This document shows positions 14,987 to 24,274 of a stretch of DNA of 34,693 nucleotides, piece by piece. The translations under genes and the position numbers were made by a program. Each line of letters opens with the position of its first letter. Position 1 is the stretch's first letter. Under the pieces are notes generated by a model, which saw only the letters and a list, made by a program, of their open reading frames with translations, had not been told where the DNA came from and made no database searches. The DNA lies in the NCBI RefSeq assembly GCF_025356155.1, contig NZ_JANXUQ010000279.1, positions 1-34,693 of the forward strand. Direction: 5' to 3'. The DNA comes from Rhodoferax sp. Lineage in GTDB: Bacteria > Pseudomonadota > Gammaproteobacteria > Burkholderiales > Burkholderiaceae_C.

Positions 14987-16141
14987 CCTTCAACTGCAGC
15001 GCGCAATCCCCGCATAGACCTGCTGCGCGGCGTCTCCATCATGGTGGTGTTACTGCTGCACTTTGCGCTAGCTTTCGGTTTGAGCGACAGCCCCCTGGGG
15101 GACTTGCTGGGCAAGAAGTGGCTGGGCGCTATTGTCTGGAATGGTAACTATGGGGTGACCATGTTTTTTGTGATCTCGGGCTATCTGATCACCTCCAACG
15201 CCTTGTCGCGTTATGGGCGGCTGGAAAAAGTCGATTGGCGGGCCTTCTATGTGTTGCGACTGGCCCGCATATTCCCCAGCTTGTTGCTGGCATTGGCGAT
15301 CATCGTGCCGCTGGGCTGTATGGACATTCCGTTTTTCAACAATAGCGACGACGGCCATGTGTTCCCCATATCCTTTTTTGTATTGGCGGTGGGATCGGTC
15401 CTTACTTTTTGGCACAACGTGTTGATGGCCCATGTGGGCTGGTTCAACTACAGCCTCAATGTGTACTGGTCACTATCGGTCGAAGAAGTGTTTTATCTCG
15501 CCTTCCCGCTGGCCTGCATCGCGTTCAAGAGCCAGCGCAAGATTGTGTGGTTGTGCCTGGTTTTCTTGGCGGTTGCGCCTGCGTACCGCTACCTCCATGC
15601 AGACGATGAGTTGTTGTTTGAGTGTGCTTATCTGGCCTGTTTTGATGCCATTGCAATGGGTTGCATGGCCGCCCTGCTGGCGCAACGCTGGCAGCCACAA
15701 GGCGTGCGCGCGATGCTGTTGCGGATAGCGGGTGTTGTTGCGTTGGCATCGGTTTACCTGTGGGGCATTCGCGGCCACGAGTCTTACGGGTTTACCGCCG
15801 TCGCGGTGCTGACCGCTCTGTTATTGGTGGCGTCGCCAACGGGCCAACACCGCGCATGGCTGTCGTTCTGGCCGGTGCTTGGTCTGGGATGGTTGGGGCG
15901 CCACAGTTACGAGCTCTACCTGTTCCACATCATTGTGTTGGCAGCCATGCGCAACATCACGGACCGTGAGCACCTCAGCTATGCCCTGCGTTTGCCGTGG
16001 TTAATGGTTTTTTTGCTGGTCTCTGCGCTGTTGGCGGCCCTCGTTTCGCGCTATGTTGGTAAGCCCATGAACCGCTGGATTCGCGGCCGCTTCAATCCGC
16101 GTGGGTCTTTGCCGATACAGGCAGTAGGAGAGGTGGTCTAG
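14972..16141 (+). CDS. acyltransferase-3 family membrane O-acyltransferase
   Basis: A 389-residue integral membrane protein with about ten hydrophobic segments. Family hallmarks are RIDLLRGVSIMVVLLLH with catalytic-type H30, VTMFFVISGYLI, and WSLSVEEVFYLAFPL. OafA/YrhL-like enzymes transfer acetyl or other acyl groups from the cytoplasmic side to sugars of lipopolysaccharide, exopolysaccharide or other acceptors outside. No SGNH domain follows, so this is a membrane-only version. The ATG at 14972 is preferred to a TTG two codons earlier. It ends convergently with the spermidine-synthase-like gene, the two stops sharing one CTAG. No polysaccharide genes adjoin, so the acceptor is unknown. Confidence 0.85.
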   Translation: MASPHPSTAARNPRIDLLRGVSIMVVLLLHFALAFGLSDSPLGDLLGKKWLGAIVWNGNYGVTMFFVISGYLITSNALSRYGRLEKVDWRAFYVLRLARIFPSLLLALAIIVPLGCMDIPFFNNSDDGHVFPISFFVLAVGSVLTFWHNVLMAHVGWFNYSLNVYWSLSVEEVFYLAFPLACIAFKSQRKIVWLCLVFLAVAPAYRYLHADDELLFECAYLACFDAIAMGCMAALLAQRWQPQGVRAMLLRIAGVVALASVYLWGIRGHESYGFTAVAVLTALLLVASPTGQHRAWLSFWPVLGLGWLGRHSYELYLFHIIVLAAMRNITDREHLSYALRLPWLMVFLLVSALLAALVSRYVGKPMNRWIRGRFNPRGSLPIQAVGEVV

Positions 16142-16923
16142 GGTGTGGCGTTGCTGCGGGCCAGCTCTCGGGACGCTAAAAACACGCGGGCCATGCTGGG
16201 CACCAGGTCGCACCAAGCCTGTTCGTCAAATGCTGGAGGGCGCCGCACACCGGCCATGGACAGCAAAGCTTGGGGCGCATCCTTGACCGCAAATGCAATG
16301 CGGTTGGTGGCTTCGGGATCTTGTACCAATAACAAACAACCATGGAAGCTGGCGCGTATGCGTGCCAGTACGGTCTCCAGTTCCGCTTTTGGGCCATGCA
16401 AATTGGCCACCAATATGCCACCGGGCTGCAGCAACTGGTAGCAGTCGTCGTAATACTTTTGCGTACTAAGGGCCTCGGGCAGGCCACCAACATCGAAGCC
16501 GTCCGCCAGCAGAACATCATACTTGTGGCACGTTGCTTGAACGAATTCCGCCCCATCGGCCAAGTGCACGCAGAACCGCTGGTCGTCGGCGGGGATGGCA
16601 AATGTATCCCGCAAGGCCAGCACATGGCGGTTGATTTCTACGACCTCGATAACCGCCTCTGGCAGGTAGCGGTAGCAAAATTTTGCCAATGATCCGCCAC
16701 CCAAACCGATCATGGCGATGCGTGTGGGCTGCGGCCTATGCAGCAAAAAGCCCATCATGATGCGGGTGTACTCCAACTGCAGCGCGTCTGGCCGCAGGAT
16801 GAGCATGTGGCTTTGCACATCCTGCAAAGAGAAGAACAGCGATTTGGTGGTCAGCGCCTCGTAAACAACAGCCTTGGGTTGCTGCTCGGAGTGCTGTCGG
16901 CCCGCGGGCTCATGTGGCGGCAC
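16138..16923 (-). CDS. spermidine synthase-like aminopropyltransferase-fold protein
   Basis: About 261 residues with a Rossmann methyltransferase/aminopropyltransferase core. The nucleotide-binding loop is IGLGGGSLAK (73-81), an acidic residue follows in VVEIN (E96), and LADGAEF gives D123. The fourth motif is LLADGFDVGGLPEAL (141-144), where true spermidine synthases have an Asp-rich active-site loop (DxxDP); the Pro is shifted, so the substrate may differ. The N-terminal beta-sheet domain is short. No ATG exists near the start: candidates are GTG at 16923 and TTGs at 16929 and 16935, just after the aldo/keto reductase stop. The close spacing suggests co-transcription with that gene. Similar proteins are often annotated as spermidine synthase without proof. 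Confidence 0.75.
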   Translation of the reverse strand: MPPHEPAGRQHSEQQPKAVVYEALTTKSLFFSLQDVQSHMLILRPDALQLEYTRIMMGFLLHRPQPTRIAMIGLGGGSLAKFCYRYLPEAVIEVVEINRHVLALRDTFAIPADDQRFCVHLADGAEFVQATCHKYDVLLADGFDVGGLPEALSTQKYYDDCYQLLQPGGILVANLHGPKAELETVLARIRASFHGCLLLVQDPEATNRIAFAVKDAPQALLSMAGVRRPPAFDEQAWCDLVPSMARVFLASRELARSNATP

Positions 16924-16949
16924 GGGCAAGGGCAAGGTGAGTTGATGTA

Positions 16950-17930
16950 TTACTCCGCTAGTGCCAAGGTGGCCGCGTCGATCTTCTCCATCACCGCAGG
17001 TGTCAGCTTGGCGATGACGTCCAATGCACCCAGGTTTTCTTGCAATTGCGACATGCGCGACGCTCCGGTAATGACTGTGCTGACGCGCGGATTGTGTGCG
17101 GCCCATGCAATGGCGAGTTGACCCAACGTGCAGCCCAGCTCAGACGCAACCACTTCGAGTTTTGTCACCGCCGCGTTGCGGGCCGCATCGGTCAGTCCCT
17201 TGAGCAAAAAGTCCATGCCCTTGACGGCGCCGCGGCTGCCCTCGGGTATGCCGCTGCGGTATTTGCCGGTCAGCAAGCCGCTTGCCAGCGGGCTCCACGT
17301 GGTCAGGCCCATGCCTATGTCTTCGTACAGCCGGGCGTATTCCACCTCCACACGCTTGCGGTGCAACACGTTGTACTGCGGTTGCTCCATCACCGGCTTG
17401 TGCAGGTGGTGGCGTTCGGCAATCTCCCAGGCTGCGCGAATGTCACCGGCCGACCATTCGCTGGTACCCCAGTACAAGGCCTTGCCCTGGCTGATCATGT
17501 CGCTCATGGCCCACACGGTTTCTTCAATCGGCGTGTGCGGGTCGGGGCGGTGGCAGTACACCAAGTCGATGAAATCCAGGCCCATGCGCTTGAGCGATCC
17601 GTCCATGGCCTGCATCAGGTATTTGCGGTTTAGTGTGTCCTTGCGGTTGATGGGCTGCTCGTCGCGTGACAGGCCCCAGAAGAACTTGGTGGACACTACA
17701 TAGTTGAGCCGCGGCCAGTTGAGTGCTTTGATGGCTTCACCCATGACCGTTTCACTTTTGCCCAACGCGTAGACCTCGGCGTTGTCAAAGAAGTTGACGC
17801 CGGCGTCATAGGCAGCTGCCAGCATCTCTTTAGCGGCGGATACATCGACCTGGTTGTGGTACGTGACCCAGGAACCCAGGGACAGCGTACTGACTTGGAG
17901 GCCACTGCGGCCCAGACGACGGTATTGCAT
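16950..17930 (-). CDS. aldo/keto reductase, Kv-beta/YghZ-like
   Basis: A 326-residue (beta/alpha)8 aldo/keto reductase. The catalytic tetrad is visible: D49 and Y54 in [13 protein letters not shown]82 in STKFFWG, and H127 in [10 protein letters not shown]. The C-terminal NADPH-binding region has [10 protein letters not shown]. The FFWG and EVYA signatures place it near the voltage-gated potassium channel beta-subunit/YghZ subgroup, which reduces aldehydes such as methylglyoxal with NADPH. The start ATG at 17930 is preceded by an AGGTGC-type site. It is divergent from the TonB receptor and followed closely by the spermidine-synthase-like gene. The K+ channel resemblance is a family feature and does not itself link it to the potassium genes further right. 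Confidence 0.9.
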   Translation of the reverse strand: MQYRRLGRSGLQVSTLSLGSWVTYHNQVDVSAAKEMLAAAYDAGVNFFDNAEVYALGKSETVMGEAIKALNWPRLNYVVSTKFFWGLSRDEQPINRKDTLNRKYLMQAMDGSLKRMGLDFIDLVYCHRPDPHTPIEETVWAMSDMISQGKALYWGTSEWSAGDIRAAWEIAERHHLHKPVMEQPQYNVLHRKRVEVEYARLYEDIGMGLTTWSPLASGLLTGKYRSGIPEGSRGAVKGMDFLLKGLTDAARNAAVTKLEVVASELGCTLGQLAIAWAAHNPRVSTVITGASRMSQLQENLGALDVIAKLTPAVMEKIDAATLALAE

Positions 17931-18026
17931 ACAAGCACCTTTGAATTAATGGATAGGAAACAGTGGACGAATTCTGCCAGCGTGGGCGTTGTTGCGCGCC
18001 AACAAGTCTGTATGACCCTGCGGTGC

Positions 18027-18044
18027 GTGTCTTTGTCCTGTCAT
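18027..18044 (+). promoter_or_regulatory. possible PHO box upstream of the TonB receptor
   Basis: GTGTCTT and CTGTCAT occur as direct repeats with starts 11 bases apart, the layout of the PhoB site (two CTGTCAT-type heptamers separated by four bases). The second half is a perfect CTGTCAT and the first matches five of seven. It lies 50 bases before the receptor start. The downstream phosphoesterase gives it biological sense, but a single weak match can arise by chance. Confidence 0.35.
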
Positions 18045-18094
18045 ATGGTTTGGCGACGATCGCAGGCTTTGCAACTCCCCACCCACTGATCAAC

Positions 18095-20398
18095 ATGTCC
18101 ATTCGCTTTCATTTTGCACGCCAACACGGTCCCCGCTTGGTATTGGCCCTCAGCACCCTCGCGTTGGGCATACAAGCGGCCTATGCCGACGGCGCCCCCT
18201 CGGTGCAATTGGACTCGGTCAACGTGACGGTGCAGTCGGGCGCTTACGGTACTGCAGCAAAAGGCACAGCATCCGCCATTGCGCCTACCCAAGCCAGTCT
18301 GGATGCCACTCAACCTCAATCCGTGATCACGCGGGAGTTTATCGACTTGTCGGTAGCCCCAACCACAGAGTACAGCCGCATCGTCAACATTGCACCCAGC
18401 ATGTCGGGAGAGGCCGCAAATGGCCCCGGCCTGGGCGAGACCAAGGAAACCATGCGCGGTTTCAGCGATGACCAGTACAACATCACCTTTGATGGCATCC
18501 CATGGGGTGACACCAACAACCCGGCCCACCATTCCACGTCCTTCTTTCCCGGAACCATCATTGGCGGCGCAGTGGTCGAGCGCGGGCCTGGCAATGCGAG
18601 TAACCTGGGCTACGCCACCTTCGGCGGCTCCATCAACCTGTTCTCCAAGAAGCCGTCCAAAGAGGCCTCGGCCAGCTTCTTCACCACATTGGGTAGCTGG
18701 AATACGCGCCTGTTGGGAGCTGGCTACGAGAGTGGCCGGATGGAAGGAGCAGGCGAGGGCACCCTGCAACTCAACTATCAGAACCTGCAGTCCGATGGTT
18801 ACCTGAGCTACAGCCCCATCAAGGCGCAGAACCTGACGTTGAAATACGAACGCAAGGTCGGCGACAGCTCCACATTGACCTTTTTCTCGTCCGTCAGCAA
18901 TACCAAGTACCAGCAACCCGACAGCAACAAGGGCGCAACCCAATCGCAGAGCGCACTGTATGGCCGCAACTTTCAGCTGGACAACGATCCCACCAGCCTG
19001 AACTACTGGGGCTATAACTTCACCAACAAAGACACAGATTTTGATTACCTGCGTCTGCGCAGCGACTTGGGCAACGGCTGGAAGACCGACAACACGCTCT
19101 ATACCTACGCCTACAACAACCAGACCATATCCAGCAACGACCCCACGTGGACGGGCACAACACCTGCCACTACCAAGGACCCGCGCACGTTGGTGGCTGG
19201 CGTGGTGACGGTCATCCCCGGCATCGACAAACAAAACAAATACCGCGTGTGGGGCGATATCTTCAAGCTCACCAAACAAGTAGACGCTGGCCAGTGGCGC
19301 ACTGGTCTGTGGTTGGAGTCCTCCACGTCGGACCGCCACCAATACGACATCAATGTAATCAATATGGCCTACAACGGTATCGAAAAAGCGGTACCCGGCG
19401 TAGCGGCAAACGCCACCTTGGCGGGCACCCCCCGCCCCATCAATAGCGTGAAGTTTGACCAGCAGTCCACCATACGCACCGTACAACCCTATCTGGAATA
19501 CGAGTGGATGGTGACGCCCGATTTGCAGATCACACCAGGTGTCAAATACATCAACATCACCCGGTCACAGACATCACCCGTGGCGCAAACCACCCGTCTC
19601 GTAAACGACGCCGGGTCCGTAACCTATACCTCCACGCTGCCCTTTCTGACCGTCAACCAGAAGATCAATGACGGCCTGGCGGTATATGCCCAATACGCTA
19701 AGGGCTTCCAGATCCCCGACCTCAACACACTGTATGTGGCCAACCCCAGCCTGAACAGTACCGATCCGCAGAAGACCACCAACTACCAGGTGGGTATCGT
19801 TGGAAAATCCGACCGCATGACATGGGATGCCGATATCTACCGCATCGAATTCGTCAACAAGCTGCAATCGGTGACGGTGGGGACGGACAGCTACTTCACC
19901 AACATCGGTGGCGCCACCTACCAAGGCCTGGAAGGTCAAATGGCCTATGTGCTCGGCGGCGGCGTATCGGCCTACGTCAACGGATCGGTCAACAGTGCCA
20001 AGTCCACCGACACCGGTTTGCAATTGGCCAATGCGCCAGAGTTCACCGCTGCCTTGGGTGCGCTATACAGTGACCGTGGCTGGTCTGGATCCCTGCTGTA
20101 CAAAGTCACCGGACCGGTGCGTCAAAAAGACTACACGGCTGGCAAGGCGCCCATCAATGGCGCTGACTATTACGACTACTACCAGACGCCGAGCTATGGC
20201 ACGATGGACTTGGCCGTGGCTTATACCTTTGAGGGTGGCAACGCTTTCGGCAAGAAGGTGAAATTGCAGCTCAACGTGTTCAACCTGCTGGACAAAAGCG
20301 CTGTGACCGCCATCAGCACCGGCGCGACCACCACCTACGATACCTACGTCTACCAGACACCGCGCAGCTTCCAGCTTTCATTGAAGGCGGACTTCTGA
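18095..20398 (+). CDS. TonB-dependent outer-membrane receptor
   Basis: A 767-residue receptor. A signal peptide (about 12-31, cleavage near AYA-D) precedes a plug domain (about 35-190) with MRGFSDDQYNITFDGIP and the VVERGPGNASNLGYATFGGSINLFSKKP region, followed by a 22-strand-type barrel that ends in the aromatic FQLSLKADF. The start is the ATG at 18095; a longer frame from 17963 has no signal-like beginning. Such receptors take up large or scarce solutes with TonB energy. The next gene, 35 bases on, encodes an exported phosphoesterase, so a phosphorylated ligand such as a phosphate ester is a reasonable guess. No FecR or sigma factor is nearby, and no extra N-terminal signalling domain is seen. 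Confidence 0.9.
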   Translation: MSIRFHFARQHGPRLVLALSTLALGIQAAYADGAPSVQLDSVNVTVQSGAYGTAAKGTASAIAPTQASLDATQPQSVITREFIDLSVAPTTEYSRIVNIAPSMSGEAANGPGLGETKETMRGFSDDQYNITFDGIPWGDTNNPAHHSTSFFPGTIIGGAVVERGPGNASNLGYATFGGSINLFSKKPSKEASASFFTTLGSWNTRLLGAGYESGRMEGAGEGTLQLNYQNLQSDGYLSYSPIKAQNLTLKYERKVGDSSTLTFFSSVSNTKYQQPDSNKGATQSQSALYGRNFQLDNDPTSLNYWGYNFTNKDTDFDYLRLRSDLGNGWKTDNTLYTYAYNNQTISSNDPTWTGTTPATTKDPRTLVAGVVTVIPGIDKQNKYRVWGDIFKLTKQVDAGQWRTGLWLESSTSDRHQYDINVINMAYNGIEKAVPGVAANATLAGTPRPINSVKFDQQSTIRTVQPYLEYEWMVTPDLQITPGVKYINITRSQTSPVAQTTRLVNDAGSVTYTSTLPFLTVNQKINDGLAVYAQYAKGFQIPDLNTLYVANPSLNSTDPQKTTNYQVGIVGKSDRMTWDADIYRIEFVNKLQSVTVGTDSYFTNIGGATYQGLEGQMAYVLGGGVSAYVNGSVNSAKSTDTGLQLANAPEFTAALGALYSDRGWSGSLLYKVTGPVRQKDYTAGKAPINGADYYDYYQTPSYGTMDLAVAYTFEGGNAFGKKVKLQLNVFNLLDKSAVTAISTGATTTYDTYVYQTPRSFQLSLKADF

Positions 20399-20433
20399 TC
20401 GCGGTGCCCCTAGGTAAAACGGGTCCCATACAA

Positions 20434-21633
20434 ATGAACACTTCCGTGAAGACACTGGTACGTACGCTGTGCGCCTGCCTGGCATTGACTGGTGCCAGCG
20501 GTGTCGTGATTGCTGCAGCCCATGCCCCGGCTCGCGCCACCACAAAGACTGACCCCGTCATGCTGCGATTTGCCACCGTGGGTGATTCGCGCCAGGACCC
20601 GGTGGGGTTTGACCCAAGCACCGGCCCACTGTCCGCGCAAGACAGTATCTGGTTGCAAAATAGCAAGGCGCTCAGCCGCATTCTGCGCGAAGTGGCGGAG
20701 CACAAGAACCAGATGCTGTTCTTCAACGGCGACATGGTCATGGGCTATGGGGTGGCCGGGCCTACCCCATCCAATTCGGTAGCGGATGTTGCGGGCTCCG
20801 ATCTGGTGGCGTTCTACCGCCAGTATGGTTTTTGGCGTGGCATGGTCGCTACGCTGATGGAGGCGGGGACCTACGTGGTACCGGTGCCGGGCAACCACGA
20901 AGTGCAGTCCAAAGCCGCCGGCAAGAAGGCGGTGCCCGAGAACGAGAATGCATGGCGAGCCAATATGGGTGACCTCATCATTGATACCCAGCGCTTCAAA
21001 GCCATCGTGGGCCAGGAAGCCAGCAGTATCAATGTCCAGAACAACGCCGCGCTGGACGGCCTGTCCAGCGACCAGTCACAACTGAGCTACAGCTTCGATG
21101 TGGCCGATCAGCACTTCGCAGTTGTCAACACCGATCCGGTGGGAAACGATGGTGTGGCCCCCTCCGCCTGGCTGGCCAGTGACCTGGCTTCTGCCCGGGC
21201 ACGTGGCACTAAGCACTTCTTTGTGTTCGGACATAAGCCGGCCTTCACCTATGTGTATTCCACCAAGGCCAAGAAATCCGAAGCGGCCGGGCTGGACAAA
21301 ATGCCCGCACAACGCGACGCCTTCTGGGACACCATTGAACAGTATGGCGCCACCTATTTCTGCGGCCACCAGCACATGTTCAACCTGATGCAGCCCCGCG
21401 GTGCGGCCTGGCAGGTTCTGGTGGGTACCGGTGGTTCTCCGTGGGACGCCAAACCGGGCGAGACCACCCTGCACCCCGAAAGCGACCGAGCCTATGCCTG
21501 GGCCACAGTCGAGGTACGCAAGAGCGGTAAGGTCGATATCACGGCCTATGGCTTTAGCGACACCTTCGGTCCCACCAAAGTGCTGGGGCGCGTGCACGTG
21601 CTCAAATCTGCACCCGCGTCCCCAGTTCGATGA
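20434..21633 (+). CDS. exported calcineurin-like metallophosphoesterase
   Basis: A 399-residue protein with a signal peptide (about 10-30, AHA) and the metallophosphoesterase metal-binding series: GDSR at 50-53, NGDMV at 98-102, GNHE at 153-156, GHKP at 266-269 and GHQH at 311-314. The first motif has Asp-Ser-Arg where many members have Asp-x-His, as in purple-acid-phosphatase/alkaline-phosphatase relatives. The predicted role is hydrolysis of phosphomono- or diesters in the periplasm. It follows the TonB receptor by 35 bases and so is likely in one operon with it. Its last 32 bases overlap the convergent kup gene. A phytase or nucleotidase role cannot be distinguished by eye. Confidence 0.88.
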   Translation: MNTSVKTLVRTLCACLALTGASGVVIAAAHAPARATTKTDPVMLRFATVGDSRQDPVGFDPSTGPLSAQDSIWLQNSKALSRILREVAEHKNQMLFFNGDMVMGYGVAGPTPSNSVADVAGSDLVAFYRQYGFWRGMVATLMEAGTYVVPVPGNHEVQSKAAGKKAVPENENAWRANMGDLIIDTQRFKAIVGQEASSINVQNNAALDGLSSDQSQLSYSFDVADQHFAVVNTDPVGNDGVAPSAWLASDLASARARGTKHFFVFGHKPAFTYVYSTKAKKSEAAGLDKMPAQRDAFWDTIEQYGATYFCGHQHMFNLMQPRGAAWQVLVGTGGSPWDAKPGETTLHPESDRAYAWATVEVRKSGKVDITAYGFSDTFGPTKVLGRVHVLKSAPASPVR

Positions 21634-23479
21634 CACAGTTATTGGGCAGCTTGAAGAAGCCTGCCACGCTGCCCGCGTTGCGCGACATCAGTGCAAAGAA
21701 GGTTTCTCGCCAGTGGGCCATGCCCGATCCCTTGGTCGGAACCACGATTTCGCGGCTCAAGAAGTAAGACGTCTCGAACAGGTTGATGGGCAGACCCCGT
21801 GCCTTGCATAGCTCAAGCGCCTTGGGAATGTCGGGTGTGTTCTTGAATCCATAGTTCACCTGCACACGCCAAAACCCGGGTACCAGGGCCTCGACGTTCA
21901 CGCGCTCATCAAACGCAATCCAGGGCACGTCATGGAACAGCACGGTCAGTATCAGGTTGCGTTCATGCAATACCTGGTTGTGCTTGAGGTTGTGCATCAG
22001 GGCCTGCGGCACGGTGCCAGGGTTGGCGACCGCATAGACAGCAGTACGCGAAGCCCGGTGTGTGGTGTCGGCTGACAGTGCCGTTATGAAGGGCAACAGC
22101 TCCGGGTCGTCTTGGCGAATGCTCTCAATCAGCAACTCGCGGCCACGCCGCCAGGTGGCCATGACGGTGAAGATGGCCAAGCCCAAGACCAGAGGGAACC
22201 AGCCGCCCTGCAAAATTTTGATCGAGCAAGACGCGACCAACAACGCGTCCAGTGCCAGAAAGGCTCCCGTCGCAGCCATGGCTACGGGCAGCGGATAGTT
22301 CCAGCCATAGCGCACCACAAAGAAGGTCAGTATGGTCGTGATCAGCATGGTGACGGTCACGGCTATACCGTAGGCAGCCGCCATGGCGGATGAGCTGCCA
22401 AAGCCCACGACCGCCAGCAACACGGAGACCAGCAGCAGCCAGTTAACACCTGGCATGTAGATTTGCCCGGCCTCTTTGACGTTGGTGTAGTACACCTGCA
22501 TGCGCGGCAGCAAGCCCAGTTGAACGGCCTGCTTGGTCATGGAAAAGGCGCCCGATATCACGGCCTGCGATGCGATGACGGTGGCAAAGGTGGCCAGCAC
22601 GACTACTGGTATCAGCCACATGGATGGAAACATGCGAAAGAAGGGATTTTCTATAGCCGTTGGATCACGCATTAGCAGCGCACCTTGGCCCATGTAGTTG
22701 ATGGCCAGAGCGGGCAAGACCATACCGGTCCAGGCCAGTTGGATGGGGCGCTTACCAAAGTGGCCCATGTCGGCATACAGCGCTTCCGCTCCAGTAAATG
22801 CCAGCACGATGGCGCCCACGGCCACGAACACGTGCCAGCCCTGGTCATACAAAAAAGCCAGACCATTGAAGGGGTTGAGCGCGGCCAATATCGCCGGTTG
22901 CTGCGCGATTTCAGTAATGCCAACCAGGCTCAACACAGCGAACCAGACCACGATCACCGGACCAAACAATTTGCCAACCACGCCAGTACCAAAACGCTGC
23001 ATGGCAAACAGGCCCACGATTACGGCCATGCAGATGGGCAGCACATAGGGCTTAAAAGCCGGGGTCACCACCTCCAGGCCTTCAACGGCACTGAGTACGG
23101 AGATGGCCGGTGTGATGACACTGTCGCCATAAAACAGCGCGGCACCGAACACGCCGGTCAACAGTAAAACGGTTTTTGCCCGTGGCGTGTGGCCAGCGGT
23201 TTTAACGGCCAGCGCCGTCAGCGCCATGATGCCCCCCTCGCCCCGGTTGTCGGCGCGCAAAATCAGCACCACGTATTTAAGCGTGACCACCAGCATCAGG
23301 CCCCAGAAGATGGTGGAAACCGCGCCAATCAAATGTGCTGCGTCCAGTGGTATGCCCATGGTTGGGCCGAAGATTTCTTTCATCGTATACAGCGGGCTGG
23401 TCCCGATGTCGCCGTAGACGACGCCTAAAGCGCCCAGTGTGAGGGCTGCCAGGCTTTCTTTGTTGGTGTTTTTGACCAT
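21602..23479 (-). CDS. kup: Kup-type K+/H+ symporter
   Basis: A 625-residue potassium uptake permease, the standard length. The first transmembrane region has the family signature [14 protein letters not shown], followed by about twelve hydrophobic segments and a soluble C-terminal domain (about 440-625) ending [10 protein letters not shown]. Kup imports K+ with protons at moderate affinity and is usually constitutive. The start at 23479 ([13 protein letters not shown]) puts the first helix in the normal position. It lies downstream of the short KdpD/KdpE-type pair on the same strand, 108 bases after the regulator's stop, and close to the divergent kdp operon, so this is a potassium-uptake neighbourhood. 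Confidence 0.95.
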   Translation of the reverse strand: MVKNTNKESLAALTLGALGVVYGDIGTSPLYTMKEIFGPTMGIPLDAAHLIGAVSTIFWGLMLVVTLKYVVLILRADNRGEGGIMALTALAVKTAGHTPRAKTVLLLTGVFGAALFYGDSVITPAISVLSAVEGLEVVTPAFKPYVLPICMAVIVGLFAMQRFGTGVVGKLFGPVIVVWFAVLSLVGITEIAQQPAILAALNPFNGLAFLYDQGWHVFVAVGAIVLAFTGAEALYADMGHFGKRPIQLAWTGMVLPALAINYMGQGALLMRDPTAIENPFFRMFPSMWLIPVVVLATFATVIASQAVISGAFSMTKQAVQLGLLPRMQVYYTNVKEAGQIYMPGVNWLLLVSVLLAVVGFGSSSAMAAAYGIAVTVTMLITTILTFFVVRYGWNYPLPVAMAATGAFLALDALLVASCSIKILQGGWFPLVLGLAIFTVMATWRRGRELLIESIRQDDPELLPFITALSADTTHRASRTAVYAVANPGTVPQALMHNLKHNQVLHERNLILTVLFHDVPWIAFDERVNVEALVPGFWRVQVNYGFKNTPDIPKALELCKARGLPINLFETSYFLSREIVVPTKGSGMAHWRETFFALMSRNAGSVAGFFKLPNNCVIELGTRVQI

Positions 23480-23587
23480 TGCGAACGATTCTTGGTGAAG
23501 AGGAAAGGACTGCACTGTCTGCGTCTGAACATCAGGAACGCATAAGTACCGTATCCATAGTGGCGGATTCGGTGTGGTGGCCCGGCT

Positions 23588-24274
23588 TCAATCCACCGCC
23601 AGGCGGTAGCCAACCCCGGTTTCAGTCAGCAAGTGCCGCGGTTCTGCCGGATCGTGCTCTATCTTGGAGCGCAATTGGCCCATGTACAGGCGCAAGTAGT
23701 GTATGTGTTCGGTGAACTCTGGCCCCCAAACGTCGGCCAGCAGCTGCCGGTGCGTCACCACGCGACCGGCACTGCGCACCAGCCGGGCCAACAGCTTGAA
23801 CTCGGTCGGTGTCAGGTGCAGGGTCTCGCCGCCCTTTTGCACTTGGTGCAGCGCCAAATCCACACGCAGGTCTTCGAGCGCATGGATGGTGACGGCAGCT
23901 GCCAACGCCGTGCCCCGGTGGCGCAGCGCCACGCGCATGCGTGCCAGCAGTTCGGCCACGCTGAATGGCTTGGTCAGGTAGTCGTCTGCACCGGCATCAA
24001 GTAGTGCAATTTTTTGCGCCTCCTGGTGGCGTGCAGACACAATCAGGATGGGCGTTGTGTGTTGTCGGCGAACCTGCCGCACCAGTTCCACGCCGTCACC
24101 ATCGGGCAGGCCTAGATCCAGTACGATGAGATCGGGTGGGGAATGTGCCAGCAATGCCTGGGCCTCATGCAGCGTGACCGCAGTCTGCACGTCAAAACCT
24201 TCCACCGACAGCGATGACTGGATCAGTGCACGGATCTCGCGATCGTCCTCTACCACCAGTACACGCAGTCTCAT
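23588..24274 (-). CDS. KdpE-type response regulator, second copy
   Basis: A 228-residue OmpR-family regulator. Receiver features are EDD at 9-11, D53 in VLDLGLPDGDG and the conserved Lys in LTKPFS. The winged helix (about 130-225) has TPTEFKLLARLVRSAGRVVTHRQLL and VGYRLAVD. The LGLPDGDG stretch and the closing EPRHLLTETGVGYR are KdpE-like. The start at 24274 overlaps the stop of the kinase gene by four bases, so the pair is co-translated. A separate, more canonical kdpE lies at 34169. This copy probably acts on the divergent kdp promoter, on the kup gene just downstream, or both. Confidence 0.85.
   Translation of the reverse strand: MRLRVLVVEDDREIRALIQSSLSVEGFDVQTAVTLHEAQALLAHSPPDLIVLDLGLPDGDGVELVRQVRRQHTTPILIVSARHQEAQKIALLDAGADDYLTKPFSVAELLARMRVALRHRGTALAAAVTIHALEDLRVDLALHQVQKGGETLHLTPTEFKLLARLVRSAGRVVTHRQLLADVWGPEFTEHIHYLRLYMGQLRSKIEHDPAEPRHLLTETGVGYRLAVD

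Noticed and set aside
16950-17930. Aldo/keto reductase as a K+ channel beta subunit linked to the potassium genes
   Set aside because: The Kv-beta resemblance is general to the family, no channel gene adjoins it, and the Kdp/Kup block starts more than 3.5 kb away beyond unrelated genes.
18041-19486. A 481-codon open frame antisense to the TonB receptor
   Set aside because: There are no recognisable motifs and no ribosome site, and the receptor on the other strand is unambiguous.
23480-23587. Separate promoter or regulatory RNA before kup
   Set aside because: The 108-base gap shows no clear motif, so I cannot say whether kup is transcribed alone or with the kinase/regulator pair.
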